Positions 12,980 through 22,416 of a DNA stretch of 64,000 nucleotides are shown here, in pieces. Position numbers and translations under genes: made by a program. The notes under the pieces were generated by a model, which was given only the letters and a program-made list of their open reading frames with translations, was not told the origin of the DNA and ran no database searches. This stretch comes from Panacagrimonas sp963975245 (GTDB taxonomy: Bacteria > Pseudomonadota > Gammaproteobacteria > Nevskiales > Nevskiaceae): the NCBI GenBank assembly GCA_963975245.1, contig CAXBFJ010000004.1:124001-188000 (forward strand), given 5' to 3'. Position 1 is the first letter of the stretch, and every line of letters begins with the position of its first letter.

Positions 12980-14104
12980 TCAGAGCGAGACGGCGAAGGC
13001 GTGCGCAGGGCCAGCGCTGCAGAATTTTTCCAGCGTTGCTTCCAAGGCAGCCGGGTCGAAGTCCGGTGTCAGCACGGCTTCGCCAATGCTGCGCATGAGC
13101 ACCAGCCGCAATTTGCCCGACTGGACCTTCTTGTCCATGCCCATCAGCTCATGAAAAATCTGCGGCGTCATGCCCTCTGCCGGCGTCGTTGGCAAGCCGA
13201 CGCGGCCGAGCAGGCGGGTGGCCCTTTCGAGCTCCAAGGGCTTGATCCAGCCCATACGATGGGAAAGGTCTGCCGCCATGCAGATACCGGCGGCGACAGC
13301 TTCACCGTGCAACCACTCCGTGTAACCCGTGTGGGTTTCGATGGCATGTCCGAAGGTGTGCCCAAGATTGAGCAGCGAGCGCGGGCCGCCCGCTACACTC
13401 TCGCGTTCGTCCAGCCCCACGATGCGGGCCTTGATGGCACAGCAACGTTCGATGGTTTCGGCAATGAACTGAGGCTCCAGCGCAAGAATTCGATCGAGGT
13501 TCTTCTCAAGCCAGCCAAACAGGATGGGGTCGGCGATCAAGCCGTACTTGATGACTTCTGCAAGACCGGCGCGGACTTCCCGGTCAGGCAAGGTTCCGAG
13601 CGTATCGGTATCTGCGATAACGGCAATCGGTTGATGGAAGGCGCCCAACAGGTTCTTGCCGCGGGCATGGTTGACCGCGGTCTTGCCGCCAACGGAGGAA
13701 TCGACCTGTGCCAGCAGTGTTGTCGGCAGCTGCACGAAATCGATGCCGCGCTGATAAACCGCGGCACAGAATCCGGCGAGATCTCCGATGACGCCGCCGC
13801 CCAGTCCGATCAGCACGCCGTCACGCCCCAGACCTGCAGCCAGCATCCAGTCCAGGACATCGCCTGCCTGATTCCAGGTTTTCTGCGGTTCACCTGGCTC
13901 GAGAATGAGCGCTTGCTCTGGCTGTAGTTTCAGCGCGGCGAGCGCCTTGTCCAGATGATGCTCGGCAACATTCTTGTCCGTCAGCAGCATGGCGCGACGC
14001 CCGCGCAGAATCTGATAATTGAGTGGCTCATGCAGCAGGCCACTGCCAATTCGAATGGGATAGCTGCGATTGCCCAACTCTACGTTAAGAATGCGAATGT
14101 TCAT
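12980..14104 (-). CDS. aroB: 3-dehydroquinate synthase
   Basis: A 374-residue NAD- and zinc-dependent enzyme that turns DAHP into 3-dehydroquinate, the second step of the shikimate pathway. Motifs include GGGVIGDLAGFCAAVYQRG (NAD binding), QVDSSVGGKTAVNH (substrate lysine and asparagine), and LNLGHTFGHAIE with metal-binding histidines followed by HGEAVAAG. The length is normal. It lies 7 bp downstream of aroK, the classical aroK-aroB operon. Confidence 0.97.
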   Translation of the reverse strand: MNIRILNVELGNRSYPIRIGSGLLHEPLNYQILRGRRAMLLTDKNVAEHHLDKALAALKLQPEQALILEPGEPQKTWNQAGDVLDWMLAAGLGRDGVLIGLGGGVIGDLAGFCAAVYQRGIDFVQLPTTLLAQVDSSVGGKTAVNHARGKNLLGAFHQPIAVIADTDTLGTLPDREVRAGLAEVIKYGLIADPILFGWLEKNLDRILALEPQFIAETIERCCAIKARIVGLDERESVAGGPRSLLNLGHTFGHAIETHTGYTEWLHGEAVAAGICMAADLSHRMGWIKPLELERATRLLGRVGLPTTPAEGMTPQIFHELMGMDKKVQSGKLRLVLMRSIGEAVLTPDFDPAALEATLEKFCSAGPAHAFAVSL

Positions 14105-14111
14105 GCCTTGG

Positions 14112-14639
14112 TCATGGGGTGTCCGGGACTTGCTTCAAGTGCTTCTGGATTTCCCGGACAAGGCCGCGCGAATTGCGCCCTTCCGTCGGAATGACCAGAT
14201 CAGCGACTTCACGATATAGGGGATCACGCTGTTCAAACAAGCGCCTCAGGATGACACGAGGTTCTTCGCCGGTCCGGAGCAGCGGCCGGTGCCGGGCGCG
14301 CGTGGTGCGACTCACCTGCAGTGCGAGGCTGGCACAGAGGTAGATCACGAAGCCACGTGACGAGAGCTTGGCCCGGTTGACAGGGTCGAGAATGGCGCCG
14401 CCGCCGGTTGCCAACACGATGCCGCTGCGCTGAGTGAGATCATCGATCACGCAACTTTCGCGCTTGCGAAAGCCTGACTCGCCTTCTTTTTCGAAGATGT
14501 AGGTGATGTCGACACCGGTGCGCGATTCGATTTCCTCGTCGCTATCAATGAACTGCATGCCACGGGCCTGCGCCAGGCGCTTGCCGAGCGTGGTCTTTCC
14601 AGCTCCCATGGGTCCGACGAGGAATAGATTGCCGCGCAA
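14112..14639 (-). CDS. aroK: Shikimate kinase
   Basis: A 175-residue P-loop kinase phosphorylating shikimate at the 3-hydroxyl. Walker A is GPMGAGKTT (residues 9-17), the shikimate-binding aspartate is in DSDEEIESRTG, and the family's GGG turn is in LATGGGAIL. It appears to begin at a TTG with AGGCGGA just upstream; the first residues (MRGNLFLVGPMGAGK) match the family start exactly, so a longer form is unlikely. It leads aroK-aroB-dgt and lies 149 bp downstream of the end of pilQ. Confidence 0.95.
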   Translation of the reverse strand: MRGNLFLVGPMGAGKTTLGKRLAQARGMQFIDSDEEIESRTGVDITYIFEKEGESGFRKRESCVIDDLTQRSGIVLATGGGAILDPVNRAKLSSRGFVIYLCASLALQVSRTTRARHRPLLRTGEEPRVILRRLFEQRDPLYREVADLVIPTEGRNSRGLVREIQKHLKQVPDTP

Positions 14640-14788
14640 TGTTCCGCCTGTTTGCTTGCCCTGCCGTCATCAAGGTGACGGCACTGTTGCGCTGCGCCGC
14701 CTCATTTTGGGCAGCCGCGCGATCCATCGGGGGAGTATAGCGAGGCTCGCACGCCCGATCAGAATCCGGCGTGCGAGCGGGCCAAGGC

Positions 14789-16939
14789 TTACTTGATGCT
14801 GAGACCTTCCTGAAGAATCTTCGGAGTCACGAAGATCAGCAGCTCATCCTTGTTGGAGACTGTCAGTCTGCTGCGGAACGCCGCTCCGAAGATCGGAATA
14901 TCACCCAGCAGAGGAACCTTATTGACGTCATTGCGATTGGTCTGCACAAAGATGCCGCCCAGAACCACCGTCGCCCCATTGTCGACCAGGGCCTGTGTTG
15001 TCACTTCCCGGGTATTGATCGCTGGCGCAGTACCGCCATCACCGGTCGGAACGATATCGCCCACATTATCCTGGGTGACATTGAGATCCATGATGACGCG
15101 GTTGTCTGGCGTGATCTGCGGCGTCACGGTCAGGCTCAGCACGGCCTTCTTGAACTGAATGTTGGTTGCGCCGCTAGACGAGCTCTGCTGGAACGGGATC
15201 TCAACACCCTGTTCGATGCGCGCCTGTTTGGCGTTGGCGGTGAGCACACGCGGGCTTGAAATCACTTCGCCACGACCCTCGGCTTGCAACGCGGAAAGTT
15301 CCAAATCGACAAGGTAGTCCGCACCGAGCAGCGCTAGGGCGATGCGGCCGGCATTGGAGCTTGCGGGCAGGTTTACATTGAAGCGATCTGTCTGCGCACC
15401 CAGCGGAACCGGGAAACCGCCGTTGTTGATGAATCCCTGCGCCGTAGTGTCTGTAGCAGCAGCACTTCCGGATGTGGTGATCAGGCCATTGTCGCCATTG
15501 TTATCGACTGCACTGACACCAAAGCGTGTACCAAGCTCTCGTGAATAGCTGTCGTTGGCAACGACGATGCGCGATTCGATCAGAACCTGCTTGACCGGGA
15601 TATCCAGCTTAGTCACGAGAGTACGAATTCGCCCGATGGCTTCGCGCGACTCCAGGATGATCATGGAGTTGGTTCGTTCGTCAACATTGACGCGGCCACG
15701 CTCAGACAGGAAGGTCCCATCACCGGACTTCAGCAGCGCCGCAACTTCACTAGCCTTGGCGTAGTTCACCTGGATGATTTCAGTGCGCAGCGGGGCCAGT
15801 TCTGTCTGCTGTTTCTGCGCCTCGAGCTCGACCTTGTCGCGTGCGGCGAGCTCGGTCAGCGGCGCAACCAGCATGACATTGCCTTCCTGGCGGGCACCCA
15901 GACCCTTGGTGCGCAGGATGATGTCCAGCGCCTGATCCCAAGGCACGTTTTGCAGGCGGATGGCGATGTCGCCACTGACAGAGTCGGAGACCACCATGTT
16001 GGTGCCGGCAACGTCCGCAATGATCTGCAGCAGGGAGCGGATATCCACACTCTGGAAGGACAGCGAAATTTTCTCGCCGACATATTCGGGTTCACGCAGC
16101 TTGCGCTCGTCGAGCTTTTCCTGGGTCAGGGGCTGAAGTTCAATCGTGAAGAGATTGCCTGTCTGATAGGCGACCTGCTCGAAGTCTCCACCAGTAACCG
16201 GCGTAATGCTGACCTCAGCGTTGATACCGGCACGCGAGGTATCGATGAACTTGACTGGCGTTGCGAAATCGAGAACGTCAAGACGCCGGATCATCTCGGC
16301 GGGAACCGCGGCATTCTTGAATTTGGCGAGAATCTTTCCGCCTTCTTCCGACACGTCCACGGCGGTGGAAGGATCCGTCAGCGTGATGACGACGCGCCCT
16401 TCGCCTTTCTCGCCTCGTCGGAAATCGACGGACTTGATTCCGGGGCCCGTGTCCTGAGCCGCCGAAGGGGCGACATAGGCCGAACCCGCACCCGCAGGGC
16501 CATCAACTGTCAGATAGATCCGATTGCCATCGATCTTGACCGAATGCGTGGTCAACTGGCTCATTTCCAGGACCAGACGGGTGCGGCCTTCGGCCTCGGC
16601 ACCCGCCACAGCGCGAACAACACCGATGTTGAGCTTCTTGTAGCGCTCGGCAATGGCCAGACGTGTATCAGGGAGGTCCAGCGAAAGACGGGCAGGTTGA
16701 TCTACCGTAAAAATCTTGGGCTCAGGAGCGGTTTCGGAAAGGGTCAGGGTCAACAGGGTGCGTTCGCCGTCCAGTGCAACGGCATCGACGGACTGCAGGG
16801 CACGTGATGGCGCTGCTGCAAACACCGGAGCACAGATGAGCAAACAGGCAATCGTCGCAAGCCCGAAAAACGTCGCGCTCCAGGCCGTATGGGCACGGCC
16901 TCGTCGAGCGAAGGTTGAGTGGTTGTTCGTGGGTTGCAT
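14789..16939 (-). CDS. pilQ: Type IV pilus secretin PilQ
   Basis: A 716-residue outer-membrane secretin through which the type IV pilus leaves the cell. The order is: signal peptide ending in APVFA; N-terminal AMIN domains (about residues 40-260), which bind peptidoglycan; a STN-type domain with ISLSFQSVDIRSLLQIIADV; the N1 domain with EIIQVNYAKASEVAALL; and the C-terminal secretin barrel with SSPRVLTANAKQA, IEQGVEIPFQ and VPLLGDIPIFGAAFR. The ATG at 16939 has GGGAG 9 nt upstream; an extension to 17023 would overlap pilP. It is the last gene of pilMNOPQ. Confidence 0.96.
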   Translation of the reverse strand: MQPTNNHSTFARRGRAHTAWSATFFGLATIACLLICAPVFAAAPSRALQSVDAVALDGERTLLTLTLSETAPEPKIFTVDQPARLSLDLPDTRLAIAERYKKLNIGVVRAVAGAEAEGRTRLVLEMSQLTTHSVKIDGNRIYLTVDGPAGAGSAYVAPSAAQDTGPGIKSVDFRRGEKGEGRVVITLTDPSTAVDVSEEGGKILAKFKNAAVPAEMIRRLDVLDFATPVKFIDTSRAGINAEVSITPVTGGDFEQVAYQTGNLFTIELQPLTQEKLDERKLREPEYVGEKISLSFQSVDIRSLLQIIADVAGTNMVVSDSVSGDIAIRLQNVPWDQALDIILRTKGLGARQEGNVMLVAPLTELAARDKVELEAQKQQTELAPLRTEIIQVNYAKASEVAALLKSGDGTFLSERGRVNVDERTNSMIILESREAIGRIRTLVTKLDIPVKQVLIESRIVVANDSYSRELGTRFGVSAVDNNGDNGLITTSGSAAATDTTAQGFINNGGFPVPLGAQTDRFNVNLPASSNAGRIALALLGADYLVDLELSALQAEGRGEVISSPRVLTANAKQARIEQGVEIPFQQSSSSGATNIQFKKAVLSLTVTPQITPDNRVIMDLNVTQDNVGDIVPTGDGGTAPAINTREVTTQALVDNGATVVLGGIFVQTNRNDVNKVPLLGDIPIFGAAFRSRLTVSNKDELLIFVTPKILQEGLSIK

Positions 16940-16961
16940 GGGTAGCGCGCTCCCTGAGGTT

Positions 16962-17477
16962 CTATTCCGCGAGGGCCAGGACAGCTGGGCGTGACTGCCA
17001 GCCTCCAAACCCGTCGGGCACAATTTCTGTCAAGCTGATTTCGGTCTCGGCGATCGATTTGATCTGCCCGAAGTTCTGCCCGATATGGTTACCAACCGAC
17101 ACACGGTGAATCACGTCGTCGGGCGCCTTGATCAGCGCATAAATGGCCGTCGGCGTTTCGATCACGCCTTGCATCCTGAGCGCATCAATCGGGAATTCTT
17201 CTAGCGGCTCACGGCTGCGATTCAGGTCAGGCCGCGGTCCCGTTGACACCGTTGCGCTGGGATCCGGCAGCGCCTGTTGAAAGGGATCTCTTCGATCACC
17301 CGGAAGATACAGAAAAGCCTCGAACTGCTTGGGTTGTGGCACCGGCTCGATCTGCTGTGACTTGCGCCCCTTGACCTCCGCAACCCGCTTCTCGAGATCA
17401 GACATGTCGCCACCGCAACCGGCGAGCAATACGGCCAGCAAAACGCCGGGAATCAGCCTGTAGGTCGCCTTGATCAT
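16962..17477 (-). CDS. pilP: Type IV pilus assembly lipoprotein PilP
   Basis: This 171-residue inner-membrane lipoprotein links the PilMNO platform to PilQ. The signal peptide MIKATYRLIPGVLLAVLLAGC ends in a clear lipobox. It is followed by a charged linker and the C-terminal beta-domain (DALRMQGVIETPTAIYALI; HRVSVGNHIGQNFGQI), typical of PilP. It overlaps pilO by 4 bp (ATGA), showing translational coupling, and its stop lies 22 bp before the pilQ start. Confidence 0.95.
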   Translation of the reverse strand: MIKATYRLIPGVLLAVLLAGCGGDMSDLEKRVAEVKGRKSQQIEPVPQPKQFEAFLYLPGDRRDPFQQALPDPSATVSTGPRPDLNRSREPLEEFPIDALRMQGVIETPTAIYALIKAPDDVIHRVSVGNHIGQNFGQIKSIAETEISLTEIVPDGFGGWQSRPAVLALAE

Positions 17478-18166
17478 CTCCGACCTCTGCGCGCTTTTGC
17501 TTTCTTGGCCTTCTCTGCAGCAGCAACGGCTGCGAGCTCTTCGTCATCCAGATAACGGTAGGTCTTGGCAACCGCTGTCATTCGAAGGTCATCAGGGGAC
17601 AGCGGCGCAAGCTTGCTGCGGCTGCCACGAATACCCTTAGCAGCACGAATATCCACTTCGTCGATGGTGACGATTCTCGGCAGCGACGCAACACCACTGA
17701 CGAACGTGCCCATCTCGTGATAGTTGCCCGTCACAATGATCTTGTTAGGAATTTCCGCATAGAAATCCTTGGGGATTTCCGTCTGAGGCTGGAACAACTC
17801 TTCATCAAGACTGCTGGCAACGCGGGTCTGCGAAATATCGTTGAGAAGGTTGGCAACTTCACTGCGGCTCGGCAGCTGCTTGAGCATGGCGCCGAAACTG
17901 CGCTCCATTTCCTGCAACTGCGCCTTGTAGGCGTCCAGATTTGCAACTTTCTTCTGCTTGTTTTGGAATTCATCAAAGAGGACAGCTTCCTGGCGCTTGG
18001 CAGTCTCCAGCTCTTCATTCAGCGGAAGCAATTTGAAGTACACGCCAGCGCCGACAATGGCGATAACGGTCAGGATCGCTGCGGCGAAGTGCACCCAGGA
18101 TGGCCAGGTGCCTGGCGCCTGCACATCCAGTGTCTGTAGATCATTGATGGCGTCCTGGAAATTCAT
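17474..18166 (-). CDS. pilO: Type IV pilus inner-membrane protein PilO
   Basis: This 230-residue single-span protein pairs with PilN in the pilus alignment platform. A membrane segment at about residues 27-49 (FAAAILTVIAIVGAGVYF) is followed by a coiled coil (LNEELETAKRQEAVLFDEFQ) and a periplasmic ferredoxin-like fold (SQTRVASSLDEELFQPQ; YHEMGTFVSGVASLPRIV). The C-terminus is highly basic (EKAKKAKARRGRR). It overlaps pilN and pilP by 4 bp each. Confidence 0.95.
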   Translation of the reverse strand: MNFQDAINDLQTLDVQAPGTWPSWVHFAAAILTVIAIVGAGVYFKLLPLNEELETAKRQEAVLFDEFQNKQKKVANLDAYKAQLQEMERSFGAMLKQLPSRSEVANLLNDISQTRVASSLDEELFQPQTEIPKDFYAEIPNKIIVTGNYHEMGTFVSGVASLPRIVTIDEVDIRAAKGIRGSRSKLAPLSPDDLRMTAVAKTYRYLDDEELAAVAAAEKAKKAKARRGRR

Positions 18167-18750
18167 TCCTCGAACTCCTCACCCGCTGTGCTGGGCTCGC
18201 GACCCGTGGCCTTCGACAAATTCTTGACCCGAAGCGTGAAGTCGCTCCGACGCACATTGCCGCTGTCTGTGGTCTTGATAACGATCAGGTGTGGATCATC
18301 AAACCAGGCCGAAGCTTCCAGGTTTTTCATGTAGGTCGAAACACGACCGTTGGATTCTGCGGCGCCCTGAATGGTCACTGAGTTGCCGCTCTGCTTGACT
18401 GAAGTCACCGTCACGCCGTCGGGCAGGGTGTTGACCAGTTCGTCAAAGAAATGAACCGTGGCACTGCGCGAAGCCTGCAACTCTTCGATCACGCGCATAC
18501 GCGCCAAGAGGTTGTTCTTGACCTTTTCCAGTTCCTGGATTTCCTTGATCTTGAGATCGATCTCGGCAATCTGCTGCTTGATGTACTGGTTTCTGTCTTT
18601 CTGATGAGCGATGGCATTGCTCACCAGAAAATATCCGGTGCCGAACAGGGCCAGACCTGTTACCACCGCCGCAACCATCAAGGTGATGAATTGCTTCTTC
18701 CGTTGCTCGCGACGCTGAGCGCGCCAGTCGAGAAGGTTGATTTTCATCAT
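18163..18750 (-). CDS. pilN: Type IV pilus assembly protein PilN
   Basis: A 195-residue protein. The cytoplasmic N-terminus MKINLLDWRAQRREQRKK carries the INLLxWR motif that docks into PilM. A membrane segment follows (FITLMVAAVVTGLALFGTGYF), then a coiled coil and a periplasmic domain including LPDGVTVTSVKQSG. It is 3 bp downstream of pilM and overlaps pilO by 4 bp. Confidence 0.95.
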   Translation of the reverse strand: MMKINLLDWRAQRREQRKKQFITLMVAAVVTGLALFGTGYFLVSNAIAHQKDRNQYIKQQIAEIDLKIKEIQELEKVKNNLLARMRVIEELQASRSATVHFFDELVNTLPDGVTVTSVKQSGNSVTIQGAAESNGRVSTYMKNLEASAWFDDPHLIVIKTTDSGNVRRSDFTLRVKNLSKATGREPSTAGEEFEE

Positions 18751-18753
18751 GGC

Positions 18754-19839
18754 CTAGCTCTGCGAGTCGAAAGCGCGGAAGGCAAGACCGGCGGCGATCA
18801 GCATCGATGCCTCGTCCTTGGCCAGAACCGAAGGCCGGGCCTTCGCCGAAACGGTCATCGCGGCAAAAGGCCGTGCAATAACCGTTGGAATTCCCAGGCG
18901 CTCCTGGATCTGTGCGTCTACGCCCGGAATATGAGCACAACCACCCGCTAGGATGAGCTGATCAATTTCGCCGTGCTTGCTCGAAGCGGCAAAAAAGAAC
19001 TGCAGGGAGCGATCAATCTGCTGGCCCATATCCGCGATGAAGGCCGGTAGCACCTCGGCCTCGTAATTCTCGGGGAGGTTGCCAAATTTCTTGGACTTGC
19101 CTGCCTCTTCAAAGCTCATGCCGTACTGCCGCATGATCTCTTCAGTGAGCTGCTTGCCACCGAACGCCTGATCGCGGGTGTAGACCGTCTGCATGTCATG
19201 CATAACCAGCAGCGAGGTTGCATTGGCACCCACATCAACCACTGCAATGGTTTTCTTGACGCCCTTGTTAGGCATCTGGTGCCGCAGAAACTGGCAGGCA
19301 TTCTCGAGGGCGTAGGCCTCGATATCAACCACGGTTGGGATCAGACCTGCCATTTCCGCTGCAGCGCAGCGACTTTCAACCTGCTCCTTGCGGCAAGCCG
19401 CCAGCAGAACATCTGCATTTCCCGTTCCGGCTTCGCTTTCGCCAAGCGACTGGAAATCCAGATTCACTTCTTCAATGGGATAAGGAATGTACTGATCGGC
19501 CTGCGCCTTGATCTGCTCTTCCATATCGTGCTCGGACAGCGTTGCAGACAGCTGCACAAGCTTGGTGATGACCGATGCGCCTGCAACGGCCAGCGCCACT
19601 TGTTTGGTTCGTGTTCCAGCTCGGCTAACGGCCCGCTCGATGGACTCGGCGACCAGCTTGGGTTCGACAATCTGCTTGTCGTTCACCGCATTGGGTGGGA
19701 GCGGCTCCACGGCAAAAGTCTCGACGTGGAAACGGTCGCCCCGGCGTGAAAGCTCGAGCAATTTGACGGCGCTGGAACTGATGTCGAGACCGACTAGCTC
19801 CTCACTTCCCCCGCCGAACAGCGATTGCATGATCGACAT
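18754..19839 (-). CDS. pilM: Type IV pilus assembly ATPase-like protein PilM
   Basis: A 361-residue cytoplasmic actin-like (FtsA-fold) protein that binds the PilN N-terminus. Nucleotide-fold motifs are LVGLDISSSAVKLLELSR, IAVVDVGANATSLLVM and ILAGGCAHIPGVDAQIQERLG. I chose the ATG at 19839 (MSIMQSLFGGG); the ATG at 19830 is nearly as good, and the 23-residue longer form adds nothing known in the family. It opens the pilMNOPQ operon, divergent from mrcA, which is the usual gammaproteobacterial arrangement. Confidence 0.94.
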   Translation of the reverse strand: MSIMQSLFGGGSEELVGLDISSSAVKLLELSRRGDRFHVETFAVEPLPPNAVNDKQIVEPKLVAESIERAVSRAGTRTKQVALAVAGASVITKLVQLSATLSEHDMEEQIKAQADQYIPYPIEEVNLDFQSLGESEAGTGNADVLLAACRKEQVESRCAAAEMAGLIPTVVDIEAYALENACQFLRHQMPNKGVKKTIAVVDVGANATSLLVMHDMQTVYTRDQAFGGKQLTEEIMRQYGMSFEEAGKSKKFGNLPENYEAEVLPAFIADMGQQIDRSLQFFFAASSKHGEIDQLILAGGCAHIPGVDAQIQERLGIPTVIARPFAAMTVSAKARPSVLAKDEASMLIAAGLAFRAFDSQS

Positions 19840-19916
19840 TGCGCAGTATCCCGCCTTGGCGGCCCCTAGAAAGAACATCCCCCTGAGAGACAATGACTCT
19901 GCTCCCATTGGGCCTT

Positions 19917-19944
19917 AATATAACCCAGTATTCCTGCCAAGCAA
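19917..19944 (-). promoter_or_regulatory. Candidate sigma-70 promoter for pilMNOPQ
   Basis: On the minus strand TTGCTT (19939-19944) and TATATT (19917-19922) are separated by 16 bp, about 80 bp upstream of the pilM start in the divergent pilM/mrcA gap. The spacing and -10 match are good and the -35 match is fair. This is a visual prediction only. Confidence 0.4.
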
Positions 19945-20031
19945 CAATAAGTTGTTACACCAACTAATTGATGTTGCTTCATAAGGCTCCTGTCCAAAGC
20001 TTGCCTGCTCTAACCGAGATTACCCGCGTTC

Positions 20032-22416
20032 GTGTCCCGTCCCCTGAAGATCAGTCTCTGGATCCTCGTCGCCTTGCTGGTTCTGGGCGCCCTGTCACCG
20101 TTCGCGCTTTTCTACGGCGCACGGGCCTATTACGAGCCGGGACTGCCCGAAGTCGCGAGCCTGCGAGACCTGGAACTTGAGGTTCCGCTGCGCATCTACA
20201 CGCGCGACGAGAAACTGATCGGCGAATTCGGTGCTGAAAAACGCGAGCCGCTGAGCTTCGAGCAGATTCCACAAAAGCTGGTCGATGCGTTCCTGGCGTC
20301 GGAAGACGATCGGTTCTTCGAACATCCCGGCGTGGACTGGCAGGGCCTGCTGCGGGCTGCGGCAAAGCTGGTGCTCACCGGCGAGAAGTCGCAGGGCGGC
20401 AGCACCATCACCATGCAGCTCGCTCGAAACGTGTTCCTGAGCTCAGAGCGCAGCTACGAACGCAAGATTCGCGAGATCCTGCTTGCCCTGCGAATCGAAC
20501 GCGAGATGAGCAAGGAAGAAATCCTGGAGACTTACCTCAATAAAATCTTCCTGGGTCAGCGCGCTTATGGCGTCGGCGCTGCCAGCCGTGTTTATTTTGA
20601 CCGCGAACCGGGCCAGCTGGACTGGTCACAGGCCGCGCTTCTGGCGGGCCTGCCAAAGGCCCCATCGCGGGACAACCCCGTTGCCTCGCCCGAGCGGGCC
20701 ATGGATCGCAGGAACTACGTTCTGCGACGGCTCAAAGAGCTAGGCAAGATCTCGGAACTGGATTATCAGGCTGCAATTGCACAGCCTGTGGAGGTCGCCA
20801 GCATTTCTTTCCAGGCCGAGACGGAGGCACCGTTTGTGGCAGAAATGGTTCGCGCCGAACTGGTCGCTAAGTATGGCCGCAAGGCCTATACCTCCGGCTT
20901 TCACGTCTATGCCACGGTCACCTCCGAGCGGCAGAATGCAGCCAACATTGCGCTGCGCAACAACCTGCTCAGCTACGAGGAGCGGCATGGCTGGCGCGGA
21001 CCGGAAGCGCGTCTACCCAAGGAATTGCTCGAGGAAAGCAGCCAGAGAGCCGATGGGGTAGAGCAGTTCCTACGCAAACGAAGGCGGGTAGCGGGCCTGC
21101 GCGCGGCGGCAGTCGTCAGCTTTTCCAACGAAAAGATTACGGCGCTGATCACCGGGCGGCGGCTTGTCGAGATTCCCAAGGCTGGCTTCAAATGGGCACG
21201 CGTGACGCCAGACAAGAAGACATTGGTTCCCGGCGACATCGTCCGCGTACGCGCACTCGACGATCAATGGCGGCTGGCCCAAATTCCTGCCGTGCAGGGA
21301 GCGCTGACTGCCATTGACCCGCATACCGGCGCCATTGAAGCCGTGGTTGGCGGCTATGACTTCTTCCTCAACAAGTACAACCGGGCGACGCAGGCACTGC
21401 GCCAGCCCGGCAGTGGTTTCAAACCCTTCCTGTTTGCCGCTGCATTCGACAAGGGTTTCACGCCTGCCTCCGTGCTCGAAGACGAGCCCATCGTGTACCG
21501 GAACTCTCAGCTCGAGGGAGCCTGGCGCCCGCAGAACTACGACGGCAAGTTCAGGGGGCCGATGCGCCTGCGCGAGGCGCTGGTGCATTCACGCAATCTG
21601 GTCACCATCCGGCTGTTGCAGGAAGTGGGGCTCGGTCACGCGCGCCGATACATTTCCAAGTTCGGACTCCCTGAAGAACGCATTCCACGCGATTTGTCGA
21701 TGGCGCTGGGCACGGGCTCTTTCACGCCCATGGAGATGGCCTCTGCCTATGCGGTGCTGGCCAATGGCGGATACAGGGTCAAACCCTACGTGACGCAGCG
21801 CATCGTCGACAATCAGGGTAACGTCCTGTTTGAAGCGACACCGCCACAGCTCTGCGACCCCTGCGACCCGACGCTGCTGGCGGCATCCGGTGAAGGCGTC
21901 CTGCTCGACGCGCCATCACCATCCGCGCCTCCGGCCGCTGCACCCCGGGTGGTCGACCCCAGAGTGATCTGGCTGGTCGATGACCTGCTGCGTGAGGTCA
22001 CCATCCGCGGCACGGCGGCACGCGCGCGCCGCCTCGGCAGGAAAGACATCGCCGGCAAGACCGGCACCACCAACGACGAAACCGACGCCTGGTTCTATGG
22101 CTTCAACCGCGATCTGGTTTCCGTGGTCTGGGTTGGCTTCGACCAACCTGCGCCGCTGGGACGTGGTGAAGTCGGTGGCCGGGCCGCGCTGCCGATGTGG
22201 ATGGACTTCATGCGTGTCGCCCTTAAAGACCTTCCAGAAAATCCTCGCCCCCGGCCCAGCGGCCTGGTGAATGTCCGAATCGACCCCTATACCGGCTTGC
22301 TGGCTGCCGGCGGCGACCCGGACGCCATTACCGAAGTGGTTCAGGAGGAACATGTACCGCAGATGGATGATGGCGCCTGGGGCAACGACGTGGTGCCGGT
22401 CGACGAATTGTTCTGA
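20032..22416 (+). CDS. mrcA: Penicillin-binding protein 1A (bifunctional transglycosylase/transpeptidase)
   Basis: A 794-residue class A PBP that polymerises and crosslinks peptidoglycan. A membrane anchor at residues 8-32 is followed by the GT51 domain with EDDRFFEHPG (catalytic Glu91), GGSTITMQLARNVFL and TYLNKIFLGQ. An OB-like insertion lies around residues 310-410. The transpeptidase domain has the SxxK motif SGFK (Ser461, Lys464), the SRN motif in VHSRNL, and KTG at 676-678. It starts at GTG 20032. It is divergent from pilM, and its stop overlaps the next gene by 1 bp. Confidence 0.96.
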   Translation: MSRPLKISLWILVALLVLGALSPFALFYGARAYYEPGLPEVASLRDLELEVPLRIYTRDEKLIGEFGAEKREPLSFEQIPQKLVDAFLASEDDRFFEHPGVDWQGLLRAAAKLVLTGEKSQGGSTITMQLARNVFLSSERSYERKIREILLALRIEREMSKEEILETYLNKIFLGQRAYGVGAASRVYFDREPGQLDWSQAALLAGLPKAPSRDNPVASPERAMDRRNYVLRRLKELGKISELDYQAAIAQPVEVASISFQAETEAPFVAEMVRAELVAKYGRKAYTSGFHVYATVTSERQNAANIALRNNLLSYEERHGWRGPEARLPKELLEESSQRADGVEQFLRKRRRVAGLRAAAVVSFSNEKITALITGRRLVEIPKAGFKWARVTPDKKTLVPGDIVRVRALDDQWRLAQIPAVQGALTAIDPHTGAIEAVVGGYDFFLNKYNRATQALRQPGSGFKPFLFAAAFDKGFTPASVLEDEPIVYRNSQLEGAWRPQNYDGKFRGPMRLREALVHSRNLVTIRLLQEVGLGHARRYISKFGLPEERIPRDLSMALGTGSFTPMEMASAYAVLANGGYRVKPYVTQRIVDNQGNVLFEATPPQLCDPCDPTLLAASGEGVLLDAPSPSAPPAAAPRVVDPRVIWLVDDLLREVTIRGTAARARRLGRKDIAGKTGTTNDETDAWFYGFNRDLVSVVWVGFDQPAPLGRGEVGGRAALPMWMDFMRVALKDLPENPRPRPSGLVNVRIDPYTGLLAAGGDPDAITEVVQEEHVPQMDDGAWGNDVVPVDELF

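Noticed and set aside
15950..16807. Long antisense frame within pilQ
   Set aside because: It has no recognisable sequence and the opposite strand encodes clear secretin domains.
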